64,000 nucleotides of DNA, from positions 1,674,001 through 1,738,000 of the forward strand of contig NZ_JBGFSP010000003.1 in the NCBI RefSeq assembly GCF_041227145.1, written 5' to 3'. Position 1 is the first letter of the stretch. Every line of letters starts with the position of its first letter. Under the pieces are notes generated by a model. It saw nothing but the letters and a program-made list of their open reading frames with translations. It had not been told where the DNA came from and made no database searches. Source of the stretch: Bacteroides sp. AN502(2024) (GTDB taxonomy: Bacteria > Bacteroidota > Bacteroidia > Bacteroidales > Bacteroidaceae). This document shows positions 26,576 to 36,700 of this stretch, one piece after another. A program made the translations under genes and the position numbers.

Positions 26576-27151
26576 CTAATATTTAATACTCAATACCTGT
26601 TCTATGATTTTCGGGAAGTATTCATATTCCAAAGCATGTACTTTCTTAGCCACATCATCCGGAGAATCGGTCGGGAGGACAGAGCAAGTAGCTTGGAAGA
26701 TTGTATTTCCTTCATCGTAATGCTCATTTATATAATGTATAGTGATGCCGCTTTCTTTTTCACCGGCAGCGACCACTGCTTCATGAACCCGGTCGCCATA
26801 CATTCCCTTACCTCCGAACTTTGGCAGAAGAGCAGGATGTATATTTATAATTTTATTGGGATAAGCATGCAAAAGCAAATCCGGCACACGAACCAGAAAA
26901 CCAGCCAGCACGACAAGATCAATGCGGTACTCCTGCAAAATAGCCAAAATTTCATCTCCGACTATCCAATCCTCTTTTGGGAATGTGTTGAAAGGCACCC
27001 CCAAGCGACGCGCACGTTCCAAAACATATGCATCACTTTTATTAGAAAGTATCAACGAAACCTGAATGGAATCGTTTTCTTGGAAATACCGGATAATATT
27101 CTCGGCGTTTGAACCGGAACCGGAAGCAAAAATTGCGATATTTTTCTTCAT
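26576..27151 (-). CDS. purN: Phosphoribosylglycinamide formyltransferase
   Basis: This protein has 191 residues from the ATG at 27151 (MKKNIAIFASGSGSNAENII). Start codons at 27160 and 27202 in frame are less likely because family members begin just before the phosphate-binding loop. Catalytic motifs are INIHPALLPKFGGKGMYG (Asn-His, about 104-121) and GITIHYINEHYDEGNTI with the aspartate near 143. It transfers formyl from 10-formyltetrahydrofolate to GAR in purine synthesis. It is divergent from acpP. Confidence 0.95.
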   Translation of the reverse strand: MKKNIAIFASGSGSNAENIIRYFQENDSIQVSLILSNKSDAYVLERARRLGVPFNTFPKEDWIVGDEILAILQEYRIDLVVLAGFLVRVPDLLLHAYPNKIINIHPALLPKFGGKGMYGDRVHEAVVAAGEKESGITIHYINEHYDEGNTIFQATCSVLPTDSPDDVAKKVHALEYEYFPKIIEQVLSIKY

Positions 27152-27217
27152 AACTTTCATATTCGATGCACAAAACAGTGAAAAATGTGCAAAACATTGC
27201 ATTTATTTAATCAAATA

Positions 27218-27249
27218 TTTGCGCAAAACGATAAATATTCATTCCTTTG
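27218..27249 (+). promoter_or_regulatory. -33/-7 promoter of acpP-fabF-rnc
   Basis: TTTG (27218-27221) and TTCCTTTG (27242-27249) are 20 bases apart. The -33 is perfect and the -7 differs at one position from TAnnTTTG. Confidence 0.65.
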
Positions 27250-27300
27250 CACCGCAAATTTAAAGAAATAAAACTAATTATTAATTAAAAACTTAAAGTT

Positions 27301-27537
27301 ATGTCTGAAATTGCATCAAGAGTAAAAGCGATTATCGTTGATAAATTAGGCGTAGAAGAATCAGAAGTTACTAACGAAGCAAGCTTCACTAACGACCTGG
27401 GAGCAGATTCTCTTGACACTGTAGAACTTATCATGGAATTCGAAAAAGAATTCGGTATCTCTATTCCTGATGACCAAGCAGAAAAGATTGGTACTGTAGG
27501 TGATGCTGTATCTTATATCGAAGAACACGCTAAGTAA
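27301..27537 (+). CDS. acpP: Acyl carrier protein
   Basis: This 78-residue acidic helical protein has [10 protein letters not shown], with Ser37 as the 4'-phosphopantetheine attachment site. It carries growing acyl chains in type II fatty acid synthesis and for lipid A synthesis. It is followed after 15 bases by fabF, the usual pairing. Confidence 0.98.
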   Translation: MSEIASRVKAIIVDKLGVEESEVTNEASFTNDLGADSLDTVELIMEFEKEFGISIPDDQAEKIGTVGDAVSYIEEHAK

Positions 27538-27552
27538 TTCGATTTCGTCAAT

Positions 27553-28815
27553 ATGGAATTAAAAAGAGTGGTAGTAACAGGTCTTGGCGCCATTACTCCC
27601 GTTGGTAATAGTGTTTCCGAATTTTGGGAAAGCATTGTGAACGGGGTTAGTGGAGCAGGGCCTATTACTCATTTTGACGCGTCGTTATTCAAGACCCAAT
27701 TCGCGTGCGAAGTGAAAAACTTCGATGCAACGAAATACATAGATCGCAAAGAAGCAAGAAAGATGGATTTGTATACTCAATATGCCATCGTTGTTGCTAA
27801 AGAAGCGGTAAACGATTCCGGTCTTGATATCGAGAAAGAAGATTTGAACAAAATCGGTGTTATTTTTGGCGCCGGTATTGGTGGTATACATACATTTGAA
27901 GAAGAGGTAGGTAACTACTACACTCGTCAGGAAATGGGTCCGAAGTTTAATCCGTTCTTCATTCCAAAGATGATTTCGGATATTGCAGCCGGACAAATTT
28001 CTATCATGTATGGTTTCCATGGCCCTAACTACGCGACTTGTTCAGCATGTGCAACTTCAACCAATGCCATTGCAGATGCTTTCAACCTGATTCGTTTGGG
28101 TAAAGCAAATGTAATTGTATCCGGTGGTTCGGAAGCAGCTATCTTCCCGGCAGGTGTAGGCGGTTTCAACGCTATGCACGCCTTGTCAACACGCAACGAT
28201 GAAGCTGCAAAAGCTTCACGTCCGTTTAGCGCAAGCCGCGATGGTTTCGTGATGGGCGAAGGTGGCGGTTGCTTGATTCTGGAAGAGCTGGAACACGCTA
28301 AAGCCCGTGGTGCAAAAATTTATGCAGAAGTTGCCGGTGTAGGTATGTCTGCTGATGCACATCACTTGACTGCTTCTCATCCGGAAGGTCTGGGAGCAAA
28401 ATTGGTGATGAAAAATGCACTTGAAGATGCGGAAATGGATCCGAAAGAAGTAGATTACATCAACGTACATGGTACATCTACTCCGGTTGGTGATATTTCA
28501 GAAGCCAAAGCAATCAAGGAAATATTCGGTGATCATGCGTTCGAGTTGAACATCAGCTCAACCAAATCAATGACAGGTCACTTGCTGGGAGCTGCCGGTG
28601 CGGTAGAATCTATTGTAAGTATCCTTGCCATCAAGAACGATATTGTTCCTCCGACTATCAACCACGAAGAAGGTGACAACGACGAGAATATTGACTATAA
28701 CCTTAATTTCACGTTCAACAAAGCACAGAAACGCGAAGTTAATGTTGCCCTGTCCAACACATTCGGATTTGGCGGTCACAATGCGTGCGTTATCTTCAAG
28801 AAATACGCAGAGTAA
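27553..28815 (+). CDS. fabF: 3-oxoacyl-ACP synthase II
   Basis: This 420-residue beta-ketoacyl-ACP synthase (KAS II) has the catalytic cysteine in TCSACATST (C166), histidines in VHGTSTPVGD and KSMTGHLLGAAG, and the GFGGHN loop near the C-terminus. It condenses malonyl-ACP with acyl-ACP in fatty acid elongation. It lies in the operon acpP-fabF-rnc, with a 4-base gap to rnc. Confidence 0.97.
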   Translation: MELKRVVVTGLGAITPVGNSVSEFWESIVNGVSGAGPITHFDASLFKTQFACEVKNFDATKYIDRKEARKMDLYTQYAIVVAKEAVNDSGLDIEKEDLNKIGVIFGAGIGGIHTFEEEVGNYYTRQEMGPKFNPFFIPKMISDIAAGQISIMYGFHGPNYATCSACATSTNAIADAFNLIRLGKANVIVSGGSEAAIFPAGVGGFNAMHALSTRNDEAAKASRPFSASRDGFVMGEGGGCLILEELEHAKARGAKIYAEVAGVGMSADAHHLTASHPEGLGAKLVMKNALEDAEMDPKEVDYINVHGTSTPVGDISEAKAIKEIFGDHAFELNISSTKSMTGHLLGAAGAVESIVSILAIKNDIVPPTINHEEGDNDENIDYNLNFTFNKAQKREVNVALSNTFGFGGHNACVIFKKYAE

Positions 28816-28819
28816 TATC

Positions 28820-29707
28820 GTGTTACGTGACAAAATAAATAAGATAAGGCTCTTGTTCCGTAAGAATAGAGAGTCTTATCTTTGTTTTTACCGGATACTC
28901 GGGTTCTACCCACACAACATTCAGCTTTATGAGCAGGCCCTTCTGCACAAATCGACTTCTATCCGCTCCGACAAAGGACGTCCCCTCAACAATGAACGGC
29001 TGGAATTTCTAGGCGACGCCATCCTTGACGCCATTGTGGGAGATATTGTCTACAAACGTTTCGAAGGGAAACGGGAAGGTTTCCTAACCAATACACGTTC
29101 CAAGATTGTACAACGGGAAACATTGAACAAATTGGCTGTTGAAATCGGTTTGGACAAGCTCATCAAGTATTCTACCCGCTCCTCCTCTCATAACAGCTAT
29201 ATGTACGGAAATGCTTTTGAAGCATTTATCGGAGCTATTTATCTGGATCAGGGATATGAACGTTGTAAGCAGTTTATGGAGCAACGGATCATCAACCACT
29301 ATATCGATCTGGAGAAAATATCCCGAAAAGAGGTCAATTTCAAATCCAAGCTCATCGAGTGGAGCCAAAAAAATAAGATGGAGGTTTCCTTTGAATTAAT
29401 TGAGCAGTTTTTCGACCCTGAAAGCAACCCGGTATTCCAAACTGAAGTACGCATCGAAGGAGTTCCGGCAGGAACGGGTACGGGGTATTCCAAGAAAGAA
29501 TCTCAACAGAATGCTGCCCAAATGGCTATAAAGAAGGTAAAAGAACCTGCATTTATGTCAACCATCGAAGAGATCAAAGCACAACATTCTGCAACGGTTA
29601 CTGAAACGGAAACAGAAATGGAGGTTAAACCTGCAGAAACTCCGGAAACTAACCAAAGCAAATCCCCATACGACGCCCCTGAACCACCAAATCGTGATCT
29701 TCAGTGA
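28820..29707 (+). CDS. rnc: Ribonuclease III
   Basis: The protein has 295 residues from a GTG at 28820, four bases after the fabF stop. The frame is open further upstream but only as a shadow of fabF. The RNase III signature NERLEFLGDA lies at 58-67. The second acidic site is in NAFEAFIGAIYLDQG near 138-152, and a double-stranded RNA-binding domain spans about 172-245 (GTGTGYSKKESQQNAAQMAI). About 50 C-terminal residues are a low-complexity acidic tail, with the stop codon inside pfkA on the other strand. It processes rRNA and structured mRNA. Confidence 0.95.
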   Translation: MLRDKINKIRLLFRKNRESYLCFYRILGFYPHNIQLYEQALLHKSTSIRSDKGRPLNNERLEFLGDAILDAIVGDIVYKRFEGKREGFLTNTRSKIVQRETLNKLAVEIGLDKLIKYSTRSSSHNSYMYGNAFEAFIGAIYLDQGYERCKQFMEQRIINHYIDLEKISRKEVNFKSKLIEWSQKNKMEVSFELIEQFFDPESNPVFQTEVRIEGVPAGTGTGYSKKESQQNAAQMAIKKVKEPAFMSTIEEIKAQHSATVTETETEMEVKPAETPETNQSKSPYDAPEPPNRDLQ

Positions 29708-30659
29708 CTAACTTCAGCTTTCCTGCAACTTCTTCAAGAGGGATAGATGCTATATCATCCCCTTTTAAAGTCACCATACGACCGAATTGACCATTAGCAA
29801 TCAATTCTGTTGCATGCCCGCCCATACGGGTAGAAAGATTACGGTCGAAAGGAGTAGGTGAACCGCCACGCTGAATATACCCCAAAACAGTTTCACGGGT
29901 TTCTATGCCGGTTTCATATTCAATTTCCTGTGCGATATATTCTGCAGCACGTTTACGCCCATCTGTCTGAATACCTTCTGCTACCACTACAATAGAATAG
30001 GGTTTGCCTTTCTTTAGTCTTCCTAGAATCGTATTGCCGATATTCTTAATGTCATAAGCGATTTCAGGAACGAGAATCACATCCCCTCCTCCTGCCATAC
30101 CGGAATACAAAGCAATCCAACCCGCTTTATGCCCCATCACTTCAATCACCATCACCCTTTTGTGCGAACTTGCGGTGGAGTGTAAACGGTCAATAGCATC
30201 GGTAGCAATACTCACCGCCGAATCGAAGCCAAAAGAAATGTCTGTGCCCCAAATATCGTTATCAATAGTCTTGGGAACAGACACGATATTAACTCCCATT
30301 GCAGCAAACTTGGCCGCAGTCTTCTGTGTCCCATTTCCACCGATACAAACAACACAATCCAGTCCCATCTCCCGGATATTCTGAGAGATTAAAGACGGTT
30401 TGTCAACATCCGAGACAACCCCTCCTTTCTTGAAAGGCTTCTCACGGGAAGTTCCTAATACCGTTCCACCCAAATTCAGCAGGCCGGAAAGCGACTTATC
30501 TGTAATAGATTCGACATCCTTAGTCAACAAGCCCTGAAAACCGCTGTGAATGCCTATTACTTCCATCCCATAATAATTGATAGCAGTCTTACACACGCCA
30601 CGAATGGTGGCATTGATACCGGGACAGTCCCCGCCGGATGTTAAGATTCCAATTCTCAT
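29649..30659 (-). CDS. pfkA: 6-phosphofructokinase
   Basis: This 336-residue enzyme has GGDCPGINA (9-17), GGNGTQKTA (107-115), PKTIDNDIWGTD (129-140) and MGHKAGWIALYSG near 180. It phosphorylates fructose 6-phosphate. The Gly at the second position of GGNG (position 104 in E. coli numbering) is ATP-type, whereas the Lys in PKTIDND (position 124) is usual in PPi-type and some ATP-type enzymes, so the phosphoryl donor is not certain. It is a single gene, convergent with rnc and overlapping its 3' end by 59 bases. Confidence 0.9.
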   Translation of the reverse strand: MRIGILTSGGDCPGINATIRGVCKTAINYYGMEVIGIHSGFQGLLTKDVESITDKSLSGLLNLGGTVLGTSREKPFKKGGVVSDVDKPSLISQNIREMGLDCVVCIGGNGTQKTAAKFAAMGVNIVSVPKTIDNDIWGTDISFGFDSAVSIATDAIDRLHSTASSHKRVMVIEVMGHKAGWIALYSGMAGGGDVILVPEIAYDIKNIGNTILGRLKKGKPYSIVVVAEGIQTDGRKRAAEYIAQEIEYETGIETRETVLGYIQRGGSPTPFDRNLSTRMGGHATELIANGQFGRMVTLKGDDIASIPLEEVAGKLKLVTEDHDLVVQGRRMGICFG

Positions 30660-30756
30660 TGCGCATTTTTTAGTCTAAAACTCAGGTATTCTATGAAAGT
30701 CATCCATTTTTAACGATTATTTCCGTCGTAAAGATAGAAAAAAAAGATAAATAAGT

Positions 30757-30764
30757 TACTTTTG
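30757..30764 (+). promoter_or_regulatory. -7 promoter element for the GH3-family gene
   Basis: TACTTTTG is a full TAnnTTTG match, 31 bases before the ATG at 30796. No clear -33 is seen. Confidence 0.5.
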
Positions 30765-30795
30765 CACGACTAAACATTATTATGTTAAAGCAGAA

Positions 30796-32343
30796 ATGAA
30801 TATTACAAAAATTATTAGCAAGACTTTCGATTCCCGTTTAAAACAGATAGACCTCTATGCAAGTCAGGCTAGTGAGATACAACATCGTGTGTTAAGCCGG
30901 TTAACACATCAGGCCGCCCAAACAGAATGGGGGAGAAAGTACGATTATTCCTCTATTCGTAACTATGAAGATTTCCGCAAACGTGTTCCTATCCAGACAT
31001 ACGAAGAAATCAAACCTTATGTAGAACGTTTGCGAGCCGGGGAGCAGAATCTGCTTTGGCCATCGGAGATACGCTGGTTTGCCAAATCATCCGGAACGAC
31101 TAATGATAAAAGTAAATTCCTTCCCGTCAGCAAAGAGTCACTGGAAGATATTCATTACAGAGGGGGAAAAGATGCGGTAGCTCTTTATTTCCGCATCAAT
31201 CCGAATAGCCATTTTTTCTCTGGCAAGGGATTGATTCTTGGAGGTAGCCATAGCCCGAACCTCAACTCCAACCATAGTTTGGTAGGAGATTTATCCGCTA
31301 TTCTGATTCAAAATGTGAATCCGCTTATCAATTTCATTCGTGTACCCAGCAAGAAAATTGCATTGATGAGCGAATGGGAAACTAAAATTGAAGCAATCAC
31401 CAACAGTACTATTCCGGTAAATGTGACAAGCTTGTCCGGTGTACCTTCATGGATGCTGGTGCTTATCAAACGGGTTCTTGAGAAAACAGGGAAACAGACT
31501 TTGGAAGAAGTATGGCCCAATCTGGAAGTATTTTTCCACGGTGGAGTGGCTTTCACTCCTTATCGTGAGCAATATAAGCAGGTGATTCAAACACCGAAGA
31601 TGCATTATGTAGAGACTTATAATGCTTCGGAAGGATATTTCGGAACTCAAAACGATCTTTCCGATCCTGCCATGTTATTAATGATTGACTACGGAATTTT
31701 CTACGAATTTGTTCCGTTAGAGGAAGTGGGTAAAGAAAATCCACGGGCTTACTGTCTTGAAGAAGTCGAGCTCAACAAGAACTATGCAATGGTTATTTCT
31801 ACTTCTTGCGGTTTATGGAGATACATGATTGGTGATACGGTGAAGTTTACCAGAAAGAATCCCTATAAGTTTATCATCACAGGAAGAACGAAGCATTTCA
31901 TCAACGCATTTGGTGAAGAGCTGATTGTCGATAACGCTGAAAAAGGATTGGCAAAGGCTTGTTCCGAAACCGGAGCACAAATTAGTGAATACACCGCGGC
32001 ACCTGTGTTTATGGATGAGAATGCAAAATGTCGGCACCAGTGGTTAATTGAGTTCGCTAAGATGCCGGATTCAGTAGAAAGATTTGCAGCGATACTTGAT
32101 GCCAGACTGAAAGAGGTTAACTCCGATTATGAGGCCAAACGTTGGAAAGACATAGCTTTACAACCGCTAGAAGTGATCGTTGCCCGTGAGGGATTATTCC
32201 ATGATTGGCTAGCACAGAAAGGAAAGCTGGGAGGACAACATAAAGTCCCCAGATTAAGTAATACGCGCGAATATATAGAAACAATGTTAGCGCTGAATAA
32301 TAGTATTCCTTCGAAAGAACAACCCCAACCAAGACATCACTGA
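30796..32343 (+). CDS. GH3 auxin-responsive-promoter family protein (acyl-adenylase fold)
   Basis: This 515-residue protein of the GH3 family (PF03321) has FAKSSGTTNDKSKFLPVS, the nucleotide-binding loop, near residues 95-112. VETYNASEGYFGTQ lies near 272-285, and WRYMIGDTVKFT followed by FIITGRTKHFINAFGEEL lies near 340-375. Plant members join amino acids to jasmonate or auxin after adenylating the acid; Bacteroidetes members have unknown substrates. It is monocistronic, convergent with mnmA across a hairpin. The family is sure, the reaction unknown. Confidence 0.88.
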   Translation: MNITKIISKTFDSRLKQIDLYASQASEIQHRVLSRLTHQAAQTEWGRKYDYSSIRNYEDFRKRVPIQTYEEIKPYVERLRAGEQNLLWPSEIRWFAKSSGTTNDKSKFLPVSKESLEDIHYRGGKDAVALYFRINPNSHFFSGKGLILGGSHSPNLNSNHSLVGDLSAILIQNVNPLINFIRVPSKKIALMSEWETKIEAITNSTIPVNVTSLSGVPSWMLVLIKRVLEKTGKQTLEEVWPNLEVFFHGGVAFTPYREQYKQVIQTPKMHYVETYNASEGYFGTQNDLSDPAMLLMIDYGIFYEFVPLEEVGKENPRAYCLEEVELNKNYAMVISTSCGLWRYMIGDTVKFTRKNPYKFIITGRTKHFINAFGEELIVDNAEKGLAKACSETGAQISEYTAAPVFMDENAKCRHQWLIEFAKMPDSVERFAAILDARLKEVNSDYEAKRWKDIALQPLEVIVAREGLFHDWLAQKGKLGGQHKVPRLSNTREYIETMLALNNSIPSKEQPQPRHH

Positions 32344-32413
32344 CACCAGTTTTCTTTATAACAAAGATTACTTGTACAAGGAGAATATTCGAAACACCTC
32401 TCTTAATTCTTTC

Positions 32414-32484
32414 AGGCACGGATTATACGAATTAACACGGAAAGAAAATAAACTTTATTCATGTAATTCGTATCATTCGTGCCT
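32414..32484. terminator. Long imperfect inverted repeat, likely bidirectional terminator
   Basis: Arms of about 23 bases (AGGCACGGATTATACGAATT... at 32414 and its complement ending GTGCCT at 32484) pair with a few mismatches around a loop of about 25 bases. It lies between the convergent GH3-family and mnmA genes. Confidence 0.6.
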
Positions 32485-32500
32485 AAATGATATCAGCTAA

Positions 32501-33658
32501 TTACCGGGCGTTGGCAATGATTCCTCCTCCCAATAATAAACCGTCTTTATAGAATGCGGCAGCCTGTCCCGGAGCAATGGCAGTTAAAGGCTCGTGAAGT
32601 TGCACATGTAGTAAATGATCCGGTGTAATGGTAATCGTACCGTGGTTTTCCTGTTTGCGATACCGTATTTTCACAATGACGTCAGGATGCCCCAAAGTAC
32701 GCTCCGGATTAACAAGATTCCAGTCTACCAACCACATTTCTGTTTTCTCCAAAGCTGAAAGAGAAGCCAATACGACTTCATTCTTTTCTGGATTAATCTC
32801 TTTCACAAATATAGGACGGTTTAAATGAATGCCCAAGCCACGTCTTTGTCCAATGGTATAAAAGGGATATCCCTCATGCCAGGCAATAAAATCGCCCTTC
32901 TCATCGACAAATCTTCCTCGTTTTATTTGATTGAGTCTTACCTGATTGCCTCCAACCAATCTCTGACAATCTTCAACCCATGATTGACTCTCCTCCAGCA
33001 TCTGCCCTTCCCTTGCCAATGCCTCACCATTTTGAGCCAACCGTTTTTTCAGAAAAGTCCGATAGTCCATTGGACAAAAACAAACGCCTATACTGTCCTT
33101 CTTGGTTGCTACCTTATGGAACCCATGTTCGGCAGCCCAAGCACGGGCTTCCACTTTTGTAATATTTCCCATTGGCAACAACATCCGACAAAGAATATCT
33201 TGTTTCAACCCCCATAGAAAAAAGGTTTGATCCTTATCCGAATCAGCAGCATAAGTGATGTAAAAGGTATTATTCAGTTGTATATTCTGTGCATAGTGAC
33301 CGGTAGCAATATAGAAAACGCCCATTTCATCGGCAATTTTAGCAAGCAAAGGCCATTTTAAGTAATTATTACACAATGTACAAGGGACTGGAGTCCGCCC
33401 TGCCAAATACTCCTGCACAAAATATTCAATAATCCGCTTACTGAATATTTCACGGGCATCGTATGTTATATGCCGTATTCCTAACCGTTCTGCCAGATTA
33501 CGGGCATCTTCCAGATACTCTGTCGAACCATCCAATTCATAAAAACGAAAGGTTACTCCGATTACTTCATAACCGGCGTCCAGCAATCGCATAGCAGCCA
33601 CAGAACTATCTGTACCACCGCTCATTCCAAGTAATACTCGTTTGTTTTCCTCCATCAT
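32501..33658 (-). CDS. mnmA: tRNA-specific 2-thiouridylase
   Basis: This 385-residue protein has the PP-loop [12 protein letters not shown] near residues 11-22, the first catalytic cysteine in [13 protein letters not shown] near 90-102, and the second in SIGVCFCP near 190. [11 protein letters not shown] lies near 260. MnmA adds sulfur to U34 of tRNAs for Lys, Glu and Gln. The PP-loop has T where many homologs have V (SGGVDSS). Bacteroides often carry two mnmA paralogs, so this may be one of two. Confidence 0.9.
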   Translation of the reverse strand: MMEENKRVLLGMSGGTDSSVAAMRLLDAGYEVIGVTFRFYELDGSTEYLEDARNLAERLGIRHITYDAREIFSKRIIEYFVQEYLAGRTPVPCTLCNNYLKWPLLAKIADEMGVFYIATGHYAQNIQLNNTFYITYAADSDKDQTFFLWGLKQDILCRMLLPMGNITKVEARAWAAEHGFHKVATKKDSIGVCFCPMDYRTFLKKRLAQNGEALAREGQMLEESQSWVEDCQRLVGGNQVRLNQIKRGRFVDEKGDFIAWHEGYPFYTIGQRRGLGIHLNRPIFVKEINPEKNEVVLASLSALEKTEMWLVDWNLVNPERTLGHPDVIVKIRYRKQENHGTITITPDHLLHVQLHEPLTAIAPGQAAAFYKDGLLLGGGIIANAR

Positions 33659-33682
33659 GCTGCAAATTTAAGTATTTTCCCG

Positions 33683-33690
33683 TATCTTTG
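33683..33690 (+). promoter_or_regulatory. -7 promoter element for the SNF2 helicase gene
   Basis: TATCTTTG is a full match located 21 bases before the ATG at 33712. It covers an in-frame TTG at 33688, which makes that codon an unlikely start. Confidence 0.55.
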
Positions 33691-33711
33691 TCTATTAAAT
33701 CCACAAAGAGA

Positions 33712-36700
33712 ATGAAAGAGAGACCAACTAACGGACAAGTCATAATCGTTTTCACAGAGCATCCTATACTCGGAATATTGCTGATGCCCTATATTGCTAA
33801 AAAACTGGACAATGGAACCTTACAGTTGGTAGAACAAGCATTTCACGCCTCTCCCGAAGTGATGAGCAAGATGAGTGAGGCAGAAAGACAAGCGATCAAA
33901 ATTGCTTCCTTTTATACAGAGAAATATTTAATGAGCGTTTATTCCCGTGAAAAGAACGTAGCACACTTTCTACACAAACTATCCGAGGATCCCAAGCGGA
34001 TGTCGGGCTATGTCCGCCCGTTCATCGAGAAAAAGCTATGGGAAATGCTAGCATTAATCCGGGAACACAGACTGCCCTTTTTTCAGAAACAAGCCGGCAG
34101 CAAAATACTGTATACCCATCATGCCTATCAGATACACTCTCACGACGTCAGGATTCATTTCTCCTTTTACGCTGACAGCCACATTTTCCGCTATCAATTG
34201 CAAGCCAGCTACGAAGGGGAACCATTATCCCTCTGCAAGCAGAAACCTGTTGTGATGCTAACTTCCACACCGGTCACTTTACTACTAGGTATGCATTTAT
34301 ACTTCTTCCCACATATCGAGAGCATAAGACTTCTGCCTTTTACCAAAAGGGAATCCATCAGTGTGGATATCACCCAATTGGAAAAATACATAGACAATAT
34401 TGTTATTCCGATAGCCCGTTATCATGAAATTGACATCAAAGGAATCGACATCAAAGAAGAGAAACGAGCATGCGAGATAATGCTGTCAACCGAAGATACC
34501 ATCTATAACCAAAAATTATTGCGTCTAGGTTTCCGCTACGGAGATCAAACGTTTGCTCCCGACAATACAAACAATGTAAAAAGAATCTTTTATCGAGCTC
34601 CCTCCGGACAAATTGCGTTTTTCCAACGGGATATCGCTTCCGAAAAGAAAGTATTCCGCTATCTGACCGATGCAGGATTGCAATCTGTTAGTGATATACA
34701 CTTTAAGCTATCGCCCCATGCAACCGAAAAAAACATATTCGAATGGATTCATCGTCACCGACAAATGTTACAGTCCGACTTTCAACTGACTCTTCAAATA
34801 GGAAATCACCCGTATTGTTCGGATGAAATACGCATTGAACAAAGCTATGACAACGGAGTTGACTGGTTCGAGCTACATATTACCGTTATCATCGGTGACT
34901 TACACATCCCTTTCTCACACTTCCGCAAACATATTCTCGAAGAAAAAAGAGAATATCTGCTGCCTGACGGACGCCTCATTCTTCTACCGGAAGAATGGTT
35001 CAGCAAATATGCTGATTTGCTCACCATGGGAGTCGCAACCGAAAAGGGAATCCGATTGAAACATACATTCATAGGTGCCGTACAGACAGTTCTGAATGAC
35101 TTTAAAGATAAAAATTGCCCGAATATCAGCCCAATAAAAACAATTCCTGTACCGAAAAAGCTAAAAGCGACTTTGCGTCCTTATCAACAGAAAGGATTCT
35201 CATGGATGGTTCATCTGCGCGAGCAGAAATTCGGTGGTTGCTTGACTGACGATATGGGACTGGGGAAAACACTCCAGACACTTACTCTACTACAATATGT
35301 GTACGATGCAACCGACCCTGAAGAAGAAAACGAACCGACAGAAAAGGAGACATTTGCTATCTGCTCCTTGTCCGGACAGACGAACAAAGAACAGATAATC
35401 GAATCTGACGGACAACTTACTTTGTTTTCATCCTTTTCGGAAGACGGATTGTTACCACCAACGAATCAAATAAGAAAAAGAAATGTCACTCACATGACTT
35501 CCTCACCGACACAGAAAAAAAGTCGGAAACCCGCAACATTGATTATCGTCCCGACCTCACTGCTACACAACTGGAAACGGGAAACACGACACTTCACAAC
35601 TCTTTCAATAGCAGAATATAACAGTACAACAGCCATTAATAATAAGCATCCGGAAAGATTTTTCGAACGTTTTCATCTGATATTCACCACGTATGGCATG
35701 ATGCGGAACAACATTGATGTTCTCCGTACTTACTTGTTCGAATACATCATACTCGATGAAAGCCAAAATATCAAAAATAGTGAATCGCTCACCTTCCGGT
35801 CGGCAATTCAACTGCAAGGCAAATATCGGCTTGCACTTACAGGCACTCCTATAGAGAACTCACTAAAGGATCTATGGGCTCAATTTCACTTTATTCAACC
35901 AGATTTACTAGGCACAGAAAACTCTTTCCAAAAACAGTTCGCCATGCCAATCCGTCAGGGAAACACCCGCATAGAAAACCAATTGCAACAACTGATTGCC
36001 CCATTTATCCTCCGTAGAAGCAAGAAAGAAGTGGCTCCGGAACTTCCTGAACTTACCGAAGAGACAATCTACTGCGGTATGACCGAAGAGCAAAAAACTT
36101 GTTATGAGCATGAGAAAAACAGTCTGCGCAACAGCCTTCTTCAACAGCCTCAACATACTGACTGCCTCCATTCGTTTAGTGTATTAAATGGTATTTTACG
36201 TTTACGACAACTATCTTGCCACCCACAGCTTATCCTTCCCGACTATACCGGAACATCCGGAAAAACGGCACAGATAATCGAAACATTCGATACGTTACAG
36301 AGTGAAGGCCACAAGGTTTTAATTTTCTCTTCATTCGTAAGACATCTGGAGATACTGGCCGAAGCTTTCCACGAACAGGGTTGGAAATATGCCTTATTAA
36401 CAGGAGCGACCCACAATCGTCCTTCCGAAATCGCCCATTTCACCGAACAAAAGGATGTCCAAGCATTCCTGATCTCACTAAAAGCAGGAGGTGTGGGACT
36501 TAATCTGACTCAAGCCGACTATGTATTTATCATAGACCCTTGGTGGAACCCCGCCGCCGAATCGCAAGCAATCGCCCGCGCCCATCGCATCGGGCAAGAC
36601 AAACAAGTGATTGCTTACCGCTTCATTACTCAAAACAGTATCGAAGAAAAGATTCTTCATCTGCAAGATGAGAAACGGAAACTGGCGGAAACATTTGTTG

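Noticed and set aside
28625..28819. Longer N-terminus for RNase III
   Set aside because: This part is an out-of-frame shadow of fabF. The GTG at 28820, just after the fabF stop, fits family length.
33688..33711. TTG start for the SNF2 helicase
   Set aside because: The codon is inside the -7 promoter element; the ATG at 33712 is better placed.
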